Shown here: positions 44,017 to 52,800 of the stretch, piece by piece
How the letters are laid out: every line of letters starts with the position of its first letter
Numbering within the stretch: position 1 is the first letter of the stretch
From: Streptomyces sp. Mut1
GTDB taxonomy: Bacteria > Actinomycetota > Actinomycetes > Streptomycetales > Streptomycetaceae
Assembly: GCF_030719295.1 (NCBI RefSeq)
Contig: NZ_CP120997.1
Coordinates: forward strand, 4,034,501-4,098,500
Length of the DNA stretch: 64,000 nt
Direction of reading: 5' to 3'
Position numbers and translations under genes: made by a program
Notes under the pieces: model-generated
Database searches by the model: none
Told to the model about the DNA's origin: nothing
What the model saw: only the letters and a program-made list of their open reading frames with translations

Positions 44017-46122
44017 TCAGGTCCGCACGGGTGTCCGGTCCGTCGCCGCCTCCGTGGCCGGGTCCGGGGCCGGCTCGGTGGCCGGTGCCCGGCGGGTGGT
44101 GCGGCGGTCGGCCTGCGCGAGGTGGGCGATCACATGCGAGTGAAAGCGGTCCACGGCGTTGTCGACACTGCGGATGAAACCGGACTCGGCGTTGCCGCGC
44201 GTGGCGCCCATGCCCTTGAACAGGGAGAGCCGGAATCCCGTGATCCGGCTGCCGTCCCGGGGGAGCACGTCGCCCGGTTCCGGACGGAGGCGCTCCAGCG
44301 TGCCGCGCGGCCCGCTCTGGCCCTCGACCAGCGTCTCGACGTGCAGATCGGCGGGCGCCTCCGCCAGCTGCCGCATCAGACGCTTGGCCGACGTCAGCGG
44401 GTAGGCCCCCTCGGGCACCGGGATCTCCACCGAGGTGCGCAGCTTCCCGGTCCGCAGGTCGGCGACGATCGTGATCGTGCCGGGCGAGCCGTCGACGCGC
44501 AGCTCGGCGGCGAGGCGCCCCTCCTCGCACAGCCGGTCGGCGAGCGCCGCCCGCCGCGAGAGGGCCGTGGAGCCGCGCTGGGTGCGCTGGACCGGCAGCG
44601 CCTTCTGGCCCAGCTCACCGCCGAGGCGCAGACAGACCTGCCGGATGAGCCGCTCCCAGCTCTCCACGACCTCCACCGCACGCGGGTCGCCCTGGCTGAG
44701 GGTCTCCTCGTCGATGCCGTTGCGCACGGGCACCCAGGACGGGCCCATGTTCTGGAAGCCGTGGCAGCCGGAGTTCTCGTGCTGGAGGTAGTGCAGGAGC
44801 TCCTGGAGGAGCCAGGCGTGTGCGGCGTTGCCGACGCCCTCGTGCCGGATCAGCATCTGCGCCTGGTGCGCGACCTCGGCCCAGGACAGGTGCCGCAGCG
44901 CGACCTTGTGCTTGCGCCGCCCGTCGGTCTTGACCTCGACCAGCGGGCTGCCCTCCAGGGCCACGTCGTTGGACAGCGTGATCACGGCCTCGTAGCCCCG
45001 GCGCGCGGCGATGTCCATGTAGTTCTGGACCTGCTCCGTCCTCAGGGCGTTCCCGTTGGTCTTCGTCTCCACGAGGGCCGTCCACAGCTTCCCCGCCCGC
45101 TCCACCCGGATCACCCCGTCGGGGCGTTTGGGGGTCTCGCCGTGCGGGAGCGAGACCTCGGTGAAGGTCTGCATGCGCCCGGCGGGCGCCCCGAACGCGG
45201 CGGTCAGCCGGCGGCCGAACTCCGGCACCTGCGCCATCACCGACAACAGCACGGAGGTCGCCCGTACCTCCCGCTCCTTGTCGCTCTTGAGGTTCGAGGC
45301 GGGGAACAGCCGCGCGGCCCGCCAGGCGTCGTTCTCGGCGAGCGACTTCGTGGCGACGGCCGGCAGCGTCACCTTCTTCTTCGCGGTGCGGGGCCCACGC
45401 GCCCGCTTGGGCGCGGCAGGCGCGGCCGGCCGCGTTTCCTGCGCTTCCCGCGTCTGCTGCGCGGGTACGGCGGGGGCCGACGGCGGTACGGGTGCCTCGG
45501 GCCGCTCCGCGGCGGGGAGGTCCGTGTCCGTGGCGCCGGCGGCTTCCTCGCCGTTCGTGGCGCCCTCCGCCTCGCCCTCGTCGTCCACATCGATGCCGAA
45601 GTCGGTGGCGAGCCCCGCGAGGCCGGTCTCGTACCCCTGGCCGATGGCCCGGTACTTCCACTCCGTACCGCGCCGGTACAGCTCGCCGAAGATGAAGGCG
45701 CTCTCCACCGAGGCGTCGGTGATCGAGAAGCCGAGCAGCGCCTCGCCCGAACGGTCGGCGACGGTCATCCGCAGGTCGTCCAGCTCGCCGAAGCGGGAGC
45801 CGCCGTACCGGCTCGCGGCGACGACCAGGCGTTCGACGTCCTCGGGGACGGCGGTCAGGTCGAGGCCTATGCGGTCCTCGCTGCCGCTGTCGGTCGGCGT
45901 CTTGCCGAGCAACTGCACGCTGCCGTCGGCGGCGGCCGGATTGTTGTAGTAGAAGAAATCGGCGTCGCCGCGCACCTTGCCGTTGCCGTCCAGCAGGAGC
46001 ACGGACACGTCCGCGTCGCCGTCCCCGGCGGTGCTGCTCCAGCTCAGGCCGACGACGACCGAACCGGCGTCGTCGCTCAGGTCCGCCAGCCCGACGTTGG
46101 CGCCCTTGGTCATCTCTCGCAT
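44017..46122 (-). CDS. TerD domain protein fused to a PD-(D/E)xK-like nuclease domain
   Basis: A 701-residue protein. Residues 1-180 are a TerD domain (GANVGLADLSDDAGSV, DADFFYYNNP, GELYRRGTEWKY), the calcium-binding stress fold of the ter/tellurite group. A Pro/Ala/Glu-rich linker (185-250) follows. Near 334-375 is a PD-(D/E)xK-like pattern: DGVIRV, then a strand ending in ETKTN, and further GYEAVITLSND. The C-terminal 250 residues are helical and unidentified. ATG 46122 follows GGGGGGAC. It is divergent from the serS paralog, sharing a 268-nt promoter region. The domain mix suggests a defence or stress role. Confidence 0.78.
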   Translation of the reverse strand: MREMTKGANVGLADLSDDAGSVVVGLSWSSTAGDGDADVSVLLLDGNGKVRGDADFFYYNNPAAADGSVQLLGKTPTDSGSEDRIGLDLTAVPEDVERLVVAASRYGGSRFGELDDLRMTVADRSGEALLGFSITDASVESAFIFGELYRRGTEWKYRAIGQGYETGLAGLATDFGIDVDDEGEAEGATNGEEAAGATDTDLPAAERPEAPVPPSAPAVPAQQTREAQETRPAAPAAPKRARGPRTAKKKVTLPAVATKSLAENDAWRAARLFPASNLKSDKEREVRATSVLLSVMAQVPEFGRRLTAAFGAPAGRMQTFTEVSLPHGETPKRPDGVIRVERAGKLWTALVETKTNGNALRTEQVQNYMDIAARRGYEAVITLSNDVALEGSPLVEVKTDGRRKHKVALRHLSWAEVAHQAQMLIRHEGVGNAAHAWLLQELLHYLQHENSGCHGFQNMGPSWVPVRNGIDEETLSQGDPRAVEVVESWERLIRQVCLRLGGELGQKALPVQRTQRGSTALSRRAALADRLCEEGRLAAELRVDGSPGTITIVADLRTGKLRTSVEIPVPEGAYPLTSAKRLMRQLAEAPADLHVETLVEGQSGPRGTLERLRPEPGDVLPRDGSRITGFRLSLFKGMGATRGNAESGFIRSVDNAVDRFHSHVIAHLAQADRRTTRRAPATEPAPDPATEAATDRTPVRT

Positions 46123-46390
46123 GCTGTCCCCCCAGACGCGCGGCCGCGTCGGGTCCCCGCCCTGGCAACGGCAGCAAAGTTGATCCGTGACACAGCGCAA
46201 CTCGCCGCACACGGGAGAACCGTATCGCCCGCATGGACGGCAAGTGAAGGAATCGTGAACTCCGAATGCGCCCCGCACGCGTCGGGCGTTCCCGTCCCGC
46301 CGATATTCGGGACCGCGCGTGGTACGGCGATTGCTACCGTCGGTTCCGCAACCCACCGACCCCACTCGCCGGAACAGAAGGATCTCCCTG
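46123..46390. promoter_or_regulatory. Divergent promoter region of TerD fusion and serS paralog
   Basis: 268 nt without a supported gene. GAAGGA before the serS start and GGGGGGAC before the TerD start are the ribosome sites. I searched by eye for a T-box (specifier, TGGNACCGCG-like box) and saw none. Confidence 0.35.
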
Positions 46391-47683
46391 ATGCATGATG
46401 CCCGCGCCCTGATTGACATGGGTGCCGAAGCGGTTCGTCGGCTCGCTCGTCGCGGTTACTCGCTGGACCTGGCCGCGCTGGAGGACCTCCAGTCCCGGCG
46501 GAACCAGAACATCCGCTCGGCCGACGAGCTGCGGGCGGAGTCGAAGCGGGTGGCGAGCGAGGTCCAGCAGACGGCCAGGCAGGGCGGTGACATCACCAAG
46601 CTGAAGGAGCGGGCCCGCGAGCTGAAGGACGAGATCCGGGCGATCGAGGCCGGGCAGGAGCAGGTGGTGGAGCAGTTGCGCGACCTCCTCCTCAGCATCC
46701 CGAACCTCCCGTCCGACGCGGCCCCGGACGGCTCCACCGACGAGGACGCGGTCGAGGTCAGGCGCGTGGGCACGCCGCCCGTGTTCTCCTTCGAGCCGAA
46801 GGACCACGTCGACATCGGCGAGGCCACCGGCATCCTCGACTTCGCTCGGGCGACCAAGCTGTCCGGCCCCCGCTTCGCGGTCACGCGCGGCGCGGGCGCG
46901 GCCCTGGAACGCGCCCTGGCGACCCTCTTCCTCGACCTGCACACCCGCCGCCACGGGTACGTCGAGCACGCCGTCCCGTACCTGGTCACCCGCAGGACCA
47001 TGACCGGCACCGGACAGCTCCCGAAGTTCGAGGAGGACCTGTTCAGGACGGGGGTGGCCGACCGTGAGCTGTTCCTGATCCCCACGGCCGAGGTCCCGCT
47101 GACCAACCTCTACGCCGACGAGATCATCCCGCCCGCCGAACTGCCCCTGGCCCTCACCGCGCACACTCCGTGCTTCCGGTCCGAGGCCGGCTCGTACGGC
47201 CGGGACACCCGGGGGCTGATCCGGCAGCACCAGTTCTCCAAGGTCGAGATGGTGCGGATCGTCGACCCGGAGCGAGCCGGCGCCGAACTGGAGAACATGG
47301 TCGGGCACGCCGAGGCCTGCCTGAGGGAACTCGGCCTCGCCTACCGCGTCGTCACCCTCGCGGCCGGCGACACGGGCTTCTCCGCCCGCCTCACGTACGA
47401 CATCGAGGTCTGGATCCCGAGCCAGAACACCTACCGCGAGATCTCCTCGGTCTCCGACTTCGGCACCTTCCAGGCCCGCCGCGCCAACATCCGCACCCGG
47501 GGCGAGGACGGCAAGCCGAAGCTCGTCGCCACCCTCAACGGCTCCGGCCTCCCCATCGGCCGCACCCTGGCCGCCCTCCTGGAGCAGTGCCAGCAGGAGG
47601 ACGGCTCCCTGGTCCTGCCGGAGGCTCTGGCGCCGTACCTCGGCTTCCGCCGTATCGCCGCCGACGGGACACCGGAGGCGTAA
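46391..47683 (+). CDS. serS: Seryl-tRNA synthetase, probably a second copy
   Basis: A 430-residue class II synthetase. An N-terminal coiled-coil arm (about 30-110) leads to the catalytic core: motif 2 region TPCFRSEAGSYGRDTRG, and motif 3 LNGSGLPIGRTLAALLEQ. All core residues appear present. The N-terminus (MHDARALIDMGAEAVRR) differs from the usual Streptomyces SerRS start (MIDLRLLREDPD, from memory), so this is probably an additional paralog. Such copies can give resistance to seryl-tRNA synthetase inhibitors or supply seryl-tRNA for biosynthesis. ATG 46391 follows GAAGGA. Confidence 0.88.
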   Translation: MHDARALIDMGAEAVRRLARRGYSLDLAALEDLQSRRNQNIRSADELRAESKRVASEVQQTARQGGDITKLKERARELKDEIRAIEAGQEQVVEQLRDLLLSIPNLPSDAAPDGSTDEDAVEVRRVGTPPVFSFEPKDHVDIGEATGILDFARATKLSGPRFAVTRGAGAALERALATLFLDLHTRRHGYVEHAVPYLVTRRTMTGTGQLPKFEEDLFRTGVADRELFLIPTAEVPLTNLYADEIIPPAELPLALTAHTPCFRSEAGSYGRDTRGLIRQHQFSKVEMVRIVDPERAGAELENMVGHAEACLRELGLAYRVVTLAAGDTGFSARLTYDIEVWIPSQNTYREISSVSDFGTFQARRANIRTRGEDGKPKLVATLNGSGLPIGRTLAALLEQCQQEDGSLVLPEALAPYLGFRRIAADGTPEA

Positions 47684-47685
47684 CG

Positions 47686-47725
47686 CGGTGTACGGAGCAG
47701 GCCGCAGAGCCTGCTCCGTACACCG
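47686..47725. terminator. Bidirectional hairpin terminator between serS and membrane protein gene
   Basis: A perfect 17-bp stem (CGGTGTACGGAGCAGGC and its complement) with a 6-nt loop, 3 nt after the serS stop and between convergent genes. Confidence 0.75.
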
Positions 47726-47767
47726 GGAAGCGGCCGTGCCCCGTACGCCGGGGCGCGGCCCACCCGC

Positions 47768-49012
47768 TCAGCTGCTCAGCCACACCTCGCTCGTGGCGAT
47801 CTTCTCCAGCTCGGCGAGGGTCAGGGCGGGGGCCTCGCGGGTGGCGGCCTCGCTCTGGCTCGCCGAGTTGAAGGCGGAGATCACCACGCGCAGACCGTCG
47901 GGGCGGACCGTGTCGACCTCCGACACCACCACGCCGGCGCCGCCCTTCTCGCCCGGCCCCTGCCGGGTGGAGACCCTCGTACCGTCGGCCAGGACCTTCA
48001 CGTCGGCGCCGGAGACGTCGCTCGCCTCCATCCCCGGCTGGACGTTGATCTGCACGAAGCTCCTGCCCCGGCCGTCGTCGACCACGAGGTACGCGTACTC
48101 CGTCTCCTGCTTCCCGGAGGCCTTCACCGACAGGCGCCCGGGGAGCTGCGCGGTCAGCTTGCTCAGGATCTTGTCGCCGCTCATGCCCTGCGGGGGCTGT
48201 GCCTGAGGCGGCTCATCGGGCTCGGGCAGGGCCCGGAGGACCGGCAGCCACGCATCGGACCGCACCAGGGTCTTCAGCCGGTCCAGGGACAGCGGCGGGG
48301 TGGACCGGCTGACCGGCTCGCCCTTCTCCGCGGGCGCGTTCCACTCGTACACCGAGATCCGGTAGCCCTCGGGCGTCAGCAGGTCCGCGTACCACCACTT
48401 GGTCTCCTCGCGGCGGTCCGGGTACTCCCAGCCCTTGAACAGCACGAGGCGCGAGCCGTCGTCCAGCGAGGTGGCGGAGCAGGACTCGAACTGCGTCAGG
48501 TTCTTGTCGGGGCAGACCATGTCGCCCTCCTGCGGCTCCTGGCCGGGGTACTGCCGTTCGAGGTTCACCGAAACGGCGGCCTTCCCGTGCCCGTCGTCGT
48601 ACACGACGGAGGCGCCCGCGCGCTCCTCGGGCGGGACGGAGCCGCCGTCCCCCTGCTCGGTGAGCTTCGCCTCGGGCAGCAGCCCCTGAAGGGCCCCGAA
48701 CACCTTGTTCTTGGCGGAGGACCCCCCGGACGCCTTCGTCCGCGTGCCGACGGCCACCTTGTTGCCGTCGTCCTTCGAGGCGCCGATCCCCCCGGTGACG
48801 TACGACCCGCCGAGCCCGATCAGGGCCAGCGCCGCGACGCTTCCGCTCACCATCGCGCCGCGCCGCATCACGCGCCGGCGCCGCCCGCGCACGACCCCGC
48901 CGTCCACGAGGGGCCGGCCCGCCGGGGAGAACCCCTCCCCGGCCTGCTTCATCGCCTCGACGAGCCCGTCCTCGAAGGCGTCCCGGTCCTGCTGAGCCCT
49001 GTTTTCGGACAT
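47768..49012 (-). CDS. Single-TM membrane protein linked to a SigE-family sigma factor
   Basis: A 414-residue protein. A cytoplasmic N-terminal part with a basic patch (RGRRRRVMRR) leads to one membrane helix (about 62-84) and a large outer domain of two similar halves: each has a YDDGHGKAAVSVN / VDDGRGRSFVQIN strand, a D-G-S/T-R segment (DDGSRLVLFKG / LADGTRVSTRQG), and an AWL/EVWL end. The halves probably arose by internal duplication. No classic zinc anti-sigma motif is seen. It lies 72 nt downstream of the sigma gene and may be its regulator. Confidence 0.72.
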   Translation of the reverse strand: MSENRAQQDRDAFEDGLVEAMKQAGEGFSPAGRPLVDGGVVRGRRRRVMRRGAMVSGSVAALALIGLGGSYVTGGIGASKDDGNKVAVGTRTKASGGSSAKNKVFGALQGLLPEAKLTEQGDGGSVPPEERAGASVVYDDGHGKAAVSVNLERQYPGQEPQEGDMVCPDKNLTQFESCSATSLDDGSRLVLFKGWEYPDRREETKWWYADLLTPEGYRISVYEWNAPAEKGEPVSRSTPPLSLDRLKTLVRSDAWLPVLRALPEPDEPPQAQPPQGMSGDKILSKLTAQLPGRLSVKASGKQETEYAYLVVDDGRGRSFVQINVQPGMEASDVSGADVKVLADGTRVSTRQGPGEKGGAGVVVSEVDTVRPDGLRVVISAFNSASQSEAATREAPALTLAELEKIATSEVWLSS

Positions 49013-49084
49013 GCCGACCACCACCACCGTCCTGTTTGAAGAGTGAGAAAAGAGTGAAGAGCGACGAAAGGTGCGAGGGCGTGC

Positions 49085-49594
49085 TCAGCGCGCCGTCAGT
49101 TCACCGATGCTGCTGCCGAGTTGCTCACGGAGCCGGGCGAGCGCCCGGGTGCTGCGCGTGCGTACGGCCGCCGAGCTGACGTGCAGCGCGTCCGCGGTCT
49201 CGGTCACCGACCGGTCCTCCCAGTAACGGAGCACGATCACGGCCCGGTCCTTGGGCGGCAGCCCCCGCAGCGCGTCGAGAAGAGTCATGCGCAGCGCCGA
49301 GTCCCCCGGGTCACGGTCCGCCCGGTCCGGCAGCGTGTCACTCGGCCGTTCCCCCGCGGACCTGCGCCGCCTGTGCCCGAGGTAGCACCGTACGAGCACG
49401 GTCTGCGCGTACGCCGCCGGATTGCCGAGCCGTGTCACGCGCCCCCACACCGCGTACATCCGCCCGAGCGTGTCCTGCACCAGGTCCTCGGCGAAGTGTG
49501 TGTCCCCGCCGGTCAGCAGACACGCCGAACGAAACAGCGGCCCCATGCGTGCCTCCGCGAACTCGCGGAAGACACCCTCCTCGGACTGCCTCAT
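49085..49594 (-). CDS. SigE-family ECF RNA polymerase sigma factor
   Basis: A 169-residue ECF sigma factor with region 2 (about 10-75; LVQDTLGRMYAVWGR) and region 4 (about 105-160; LPPKDRAVIVLRYWEDRSVTET in parts, then VSSAAVRTRSTRAL). This short layout is the actinobacterial SigE-like family annotated near membrane partners. ATG 49594. It heads an operon with the membrane protein above. Confidence 0.88.
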   Translation of the reverse strand: MRQSEEGVFREFAEARMGPLFRSACLLTGGDTHFAEDLVQDTLGRMYAVWGRVTRLGNPAAYAQTVLVRCYLGHRRRRSAGERPSDTLPDRADRDPGDSALRMTLLDALRGLPPKDRAVIVLRYWEDRSVTETADALHVSSAAVRTRSTRALARLREQLGSSIGELTAR

Positions 49595-49624
49595 CCGCCA
49601 CCCCCTTTCACCACACCCTTCTAG

Positions 49625-49848
49625 ATGCGGCGGCGGCCGGGAAATGTTTCATCCCGGCCGCGGTCCGGCGTGAACCGGGGCGCGGGGCGGGGCGCGGGGC
49701 GGGACGCCACGGCGGTGCAACAAATCTGCGAATTGCGAAATTCAGCAATTCATTACATGCTGCTGGCACGGCTGTGCCGCGGTCGTGCGGGACCCGCGGG
49801 CGCGGCGTCGAGTGAAGCCCGTGTCCGACGGGGTGGCGAAGGGGGTCC
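49625..49848. promoter_or_regulatory. Regulatory region upstream of the ArsR remnant-SulP operon, with ArsR-type palindrome at 49730-49751
   Basis: 224 nt. GAATTGC (49730-49736) and GCAATTC (49745-49751) are perfect 7-bp arms with an 8-nt spacer. A related CGAATTGC box occurs upstream of the intact ArsR gene at 53858. Its AT-richness stands out against GC-rich surroundings. Confidence 0.5.
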
Positions 49849-50043
49849 GTGACCGTGCCGGTTGTGCTGTGTCAGGCCGAGGCCGAGTTCTTCCGGATGC
49901 TTGGGCGCCCCGTGCGGATACGGGTCGCGGGGCGGTCGCGGGGGGACCGGACGCCGGTCCGTGACGTACCGGCGGCGCGGCGGAACGAGTGGTCCGCCCG
50001 CCTGTTCCCCGAACCGCGGGAAGCCGAGGTCTCGGTCCGGTGA
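49849..50043 (+). pseudogene. Decayed ArsR N-terminal remnant, translated as a leader ORF
   Basis: A 64-codon frame from GTG 49849 with a good ribosome site (AAGGGGGTCC). Residues 3-26 (VPVVLCQAEAEFFRMLG, PVRIRV) match the start of the ArsR protein encoded at 53858; the next part (PVRDVPAARR) still echoes PVRDLLAAIG, then similarity ends and the recognition helix is gone. Its stop overlaps GTG 50040 of the SulP gene (GTGA), so it may survive as a translational-coupling leader. Confidence 0.65.
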
Positions 50044-51752
50044 ACGTGCTGCTTGCCCGGTCCTGGGGCCGGGCGCGGTCCCTGCTGCCCGCCCGCGCGG
50101 ACTTCGCCGTCATGGCCCGCAACCCGCGCCGCGACCTGCTCGCCGGCCTCACCGTGGCGATCGTGGCGCTGCCGCTCGCGCTCGGCTTCGGGGTCTCCTC
50201 CGGCCTGGGCGCCGAGGCCGGACTGGCGACCGCCGTCGTGGCCGGTGCGCTCGCGGCGCTCTTCGGCGGCTCCAACCTCCAGGTGTCCGGGCCGACCGGC
50301 GCGATGACGGTGGTGCTGGTGCCGATCGTCGCGCGGTACGGGCCGGGCGGGGTGCTGACGGTCGGGCTGATGGCCGGTGTGCTGCTCATCGCGCTGGCCC
50401 TGCTGAAGGCCGGCCGGTACATGCGGTACATCCCGGCGCCGGTGGTGGAGGGCTTCACCCTCGGCATCGCGTGCGTGATCGGCCTGCAACAGGTCCCGAA
50501 CGCCCTCGGGGTCGCCAAACCCGAGGGCGAGGCGGTCCTGGCGGTGACCTGGCGGGCCGTGGCGGAGTTCGTACGGACCCCGAACTGGACCGCCGCGGCC
50601 CTGGCCCTGTCCGTGGCGGCCGTGATGCTGCTCGGGACCCGGTGGCGGCCCACCGTCCCGTTCTCGATCGTCGGCGTCGTCGCCGCGACGCTGGCCGCCC
50701 AGCTCTTCCACCTGGACGCGGCGCCCCCGATCGGCGACCTGCCGTCCGGGCTGCCCGCGCCGTCGCTCGGCTTCCTCGACCTGTCCGCGCTGAGCTCGCT
50801 GCTCGCCCCGGCCGTGGCGGTCGCCGCGCTCGCGGCCCTGGAGTCGCTGCTTTCGGCCACGGTCGCGGACGGCATGACGGTGGGCCAGAAGCACGACCCG
50901 GACAAGGAGCTGTTCGGGCAGGGCATCGCCAACCTGGCCGCCCCGCTGTTCGGCGGTGTGCCCGCCACCGCGGCCATCGCCCGTACCGCCGTCAACGTGC
51001 GCAGCGGCGCGGGCTCCCGCCTGGCCTCCCTGACCCACGCCGCCGTCCTCGCGGCGATCGTGTTCGCCGCCGCCCCGCTCGTCTCGAAGATCCCGCTGGC
51101 CGCGCTCGCCGGGGTACTGCTGGCCACCGCGATCCGCATGGTCGAGGTCGGCGCGCTGCGGGCGATGGTCCGGGCGACCCGCTCGGACGCGATCGTGCTG
51201 GTGCTGACCGCCGTGGCCACGCTCGCCCTCGACCTCGTCTACGCGGTCGTCATCGGCCTGGTCGTCGCCGGCGCCCTGGCGCTGCGGGCGGTCGCCCGCC
51301 ACGCGCGCATGGACCAGGTCGACTTCACGGCCGACCTGCCGGGCGAGCACAGCGAGGAGGAGCACGCGCTGCTGGCCGAGCACATCGTCGCCTACCGCAT
51401 CGACGGGCCGGTGTTCTTCGCCGGCGCCCACCGCTTCCTCCTGGAGCTGTCCGAGGTCGCCGACGTCCGCGTGGTGATCCTTCGGATGTCCCGGATCACG
51501 ACGATGGACGCCACCGGGGCCCTGGTCCTCAAGGACGCCGTGGAGAAGCTGAACCGGCGGGGCATCGCCGTACTGACCTCCGGCATCCGCCCCGGCCAGC
51601 GGCGCGCCCTCGCGTCGGTCGGCGCGCTGGACCTGCTGCGCCGGGAGGGCCGCGAGTACGCCACCACCCCGGAGGCGATCGCCGGCGCCCGCGCCCACCT
51701 CCACCGGGCCGGGCTCCTCCCCGCCGCCCCCGTCAACGAAGAGGTTCCCTGA
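50040..51752 (+). CDS. SulP-family anion transporter with STAS domain
   Basis: A 570-residue transporter. About 12 hydrophobic segments (residues 35-430) include the SulP block FGGSNLQVSGPTGAMTV and GFTLGIACVIGLQQV, and a STAS domain covers about 455-555 (VVILRMSRITTMDATGALVL). Substrate (sulfate, bicarbonate or other) is unknown. The start GTG 50040 is coupled to the ArsR remnant; a non-coupled GTG upstream at 49989 is possible. In relatives an intact ArsR gene commonly precedes such a gene. Confidence 0.88.
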   Translation: MNVLLARSWGRARSLLPARADFAVMARNPRRDLLAGLTVAIVALPLALGFGVSSGLGAEAGLATAVVAGALAALFGGSNLQVSGPTGAMTVVLVPIVARYGPGGVLTVGLMAGVLLIALALLKAGRYMRYIPAPVVEGFTLGIACVIGLQQVPNALGVAKPEGEAVLAVTWRAVAEFVRTPNWTAAALALSVAAVMLLGTRWRPTVPFSIVGVVAATLAAQLFHLDAAPPIGDLPSGLPAPSLGFLDLSALSSLLAPAVAVAALAALESLLSATVADGMTVGQKHDPDKELFGQGIANLAAPLFGGVPATAAIARTAVNVRSGAGSRLASLTHAAVLAAIVFAAAPLVSKIPLAALAGVLLATAIRMVEVGALRAMVRATRSDAIVLVLTAVATLALDLVYAVVIGLVVAGALALRAVARHARMDQVDFTADLPGEHSEEEHALLAEHIVAYRIDGPVFFAGAHRFLLELSEVADVRVVILRMSRITTMDATGALVLKDAVEKLNRRGIAVLTSGIRPGQRRALASVGALDLLRREGREYATTPEAIAGARAHLHRAGLLPAAPVNEEVP

Positions 51753-51835
51753 TGCCCACCCTCGTTCCCCGCCGTACGACCGGGCTGCCCGGCACCGGGG
51801 TACCGCGGCCGCTCGGCACCGGGGCCGCCCGGTGA
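51752..51835 (+). CDS. Possible 27-residue coupling peptide
   Basis: ATG 51752 overlaps the SulP stop, and its stop overlaps the GTG of the next gene (GTGA). The peptide is Pro/Thr/Arg/Gly-rich with no known domain. It may only pass ribosomes to the downstream gene. Confidence 0.3.
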   Translation: MPTLVPRRTTGLPGTGVPRPLGTGAAR

Positions 51836-52260
51836 GCGGCACGCGACGAGAGGCTCTTCCGCTGCGGCACGTACTGACCCTGCCCACGCTGGGCTCGGCG
51901 GTACGGATCGCGCGTGAGACCACCGAACAGGTCCTGGCCGAGTGGGGCGTCAGCAGGCTTCACCCCACGATCGGTCCGGCGCTGCTGATCCTGTCCGAGC
52001 TGGTCACCAACAGCGTCCGGCACGCCGCCGTGCTCTCGCCGAACGTGACCGTGATCTACGCGGCCGGCCCCGACACGTTCGCGTTCGCCGTGCACGACCG
52101 GCACCCGTATCAGCCCCCGCTCTTCTCGACGATCACGCATACGAGCGGCGGGGGGCTGGGCACCGTCCTGGAACTCACCCTCGGCCTCGGCGGCACCGCC
52201 GTCACCCGGGGCGACGCGGACGGCAAGGGGAAGAGCATCTGGATCACCCTCCCGCTGTGA
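51832..52260 (+). CDS. RsbW-like HATPase (anti-sigma/regulatory ATPase)
   Basis: A 142-residue GHKL ATPase of the HATPase_c_2 type abundant in Streptomyces. The N box is ILSELVTNSVRHA, G1 region HDRHPYQ replaces the usual DxGxG form, and the G2-like GGGLGTVLEL is present. Such proteins often inhibit SigB/F-type factors or act in signalling. It is coupled to the upstream small ORF, in an operon with SulP. Confidence 0.82.
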   Translation: MSGTRREALPLRHVLTLPTLGSAVRIARETTEQVLAEWGVSRLHPTIGPALLILSELVTNSVRHAAVLSPNVTVIYAAGPDTFAFAVHDRHPYQPPLFSTITHTSGGGLGTVLELTLGLGGTAVTRGDADGKGKSIWITLPL

Positions 52261-52338
52261 GCGGTCCGCGCACCGGGCCGGGACAGCAGCCGCGACAGAC
52301 GAATGAACCGCACACGAACCATCGAGCAAGGAATCACC

Positions 52339-52716
52339 ATGGCCGACATCAGCGACGTGAACGAGACTCTGCCGCCGTGCCCGGAGTGCTCCGGCGTGTA
52401 CACCTACGAGATGGGCGCGCTCCTGGTCTGCCCCGAGTGCGGCCACGAGTGGTCGGCCGCCACGTCCGCCGAACCCGCGGGCGGTGCCGGGGACGACGGG
52501 GTGATCCGGGACGCGGTGGGTAACGTACTCGCCGACGGCGACACGGTCACGGTGACCAGAACCCTGAAGGTCAAGGGCAGTCCGAGCGGTATCAAGGCCG
52601 GCACCAAGGTGCGCAACATCCGGCTGGTGGACGGTGTGGACGGGCACGACATCGACTGCAGGGTCGAGGGGTTCGGCCCCATGCAGCTGAAGTCGAGCGT
52701 GGTCAGGAAGGCCTGA
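52339..52716 (+). CDS. Zinc-ribbon YjdM/PhnA-family protein
   Basis: A 125-residue protein. The N-terminal zinc ribbon has CPEC and CPECGHEW knuckles, then VIRDAVGNVLADGDTV, IKAGTKVRNIRLVDG, and HDIDCRVEGFGPMQLKSSVVRKA, the classic YjdM (PhnA) C-terminal domain. It was once linked to phosphonate metabolism; its real role is unclear. ATG 52339 follows AAGGAA. Here it probably belongs to the SulP-RsbW-like operon. Confidence 0.92.
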   Translation: MADISDVNETLPPCPECSGVYTYEMGALLVCPECGHEWSAATSAEPAGGAGDDGVIRDAVGNVLADGDTVTVTRTLKVKGSPSGIKAGTKVRNIRLVDGVDGHDIDCRVEGFGPMQLKSSVVRKA

Positions 52717-52800
52717 CCGGACGTGGCGATTCCCGGGGGCACGGCCTCCGCACGGGGGCGCGATGATGTTCCCATGGTGAAGAGTTCTGAGGGGGATGTG

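Noticed and set aside
46123..46390. A T-box riboswitch upstream of the seryl-tRNA synthetase gene
   Set aside because: No T-box sequence, specifier loop or antiterminator could be recognised, and actinobacterial T-boxes are mostly on ileS and similar genes.
43978..46398. An 806-codon plus-strand frame opposite the TerD fusion
   Set aside because: Antisense shadow; the minus-strand TerD motif order is unambiguous.
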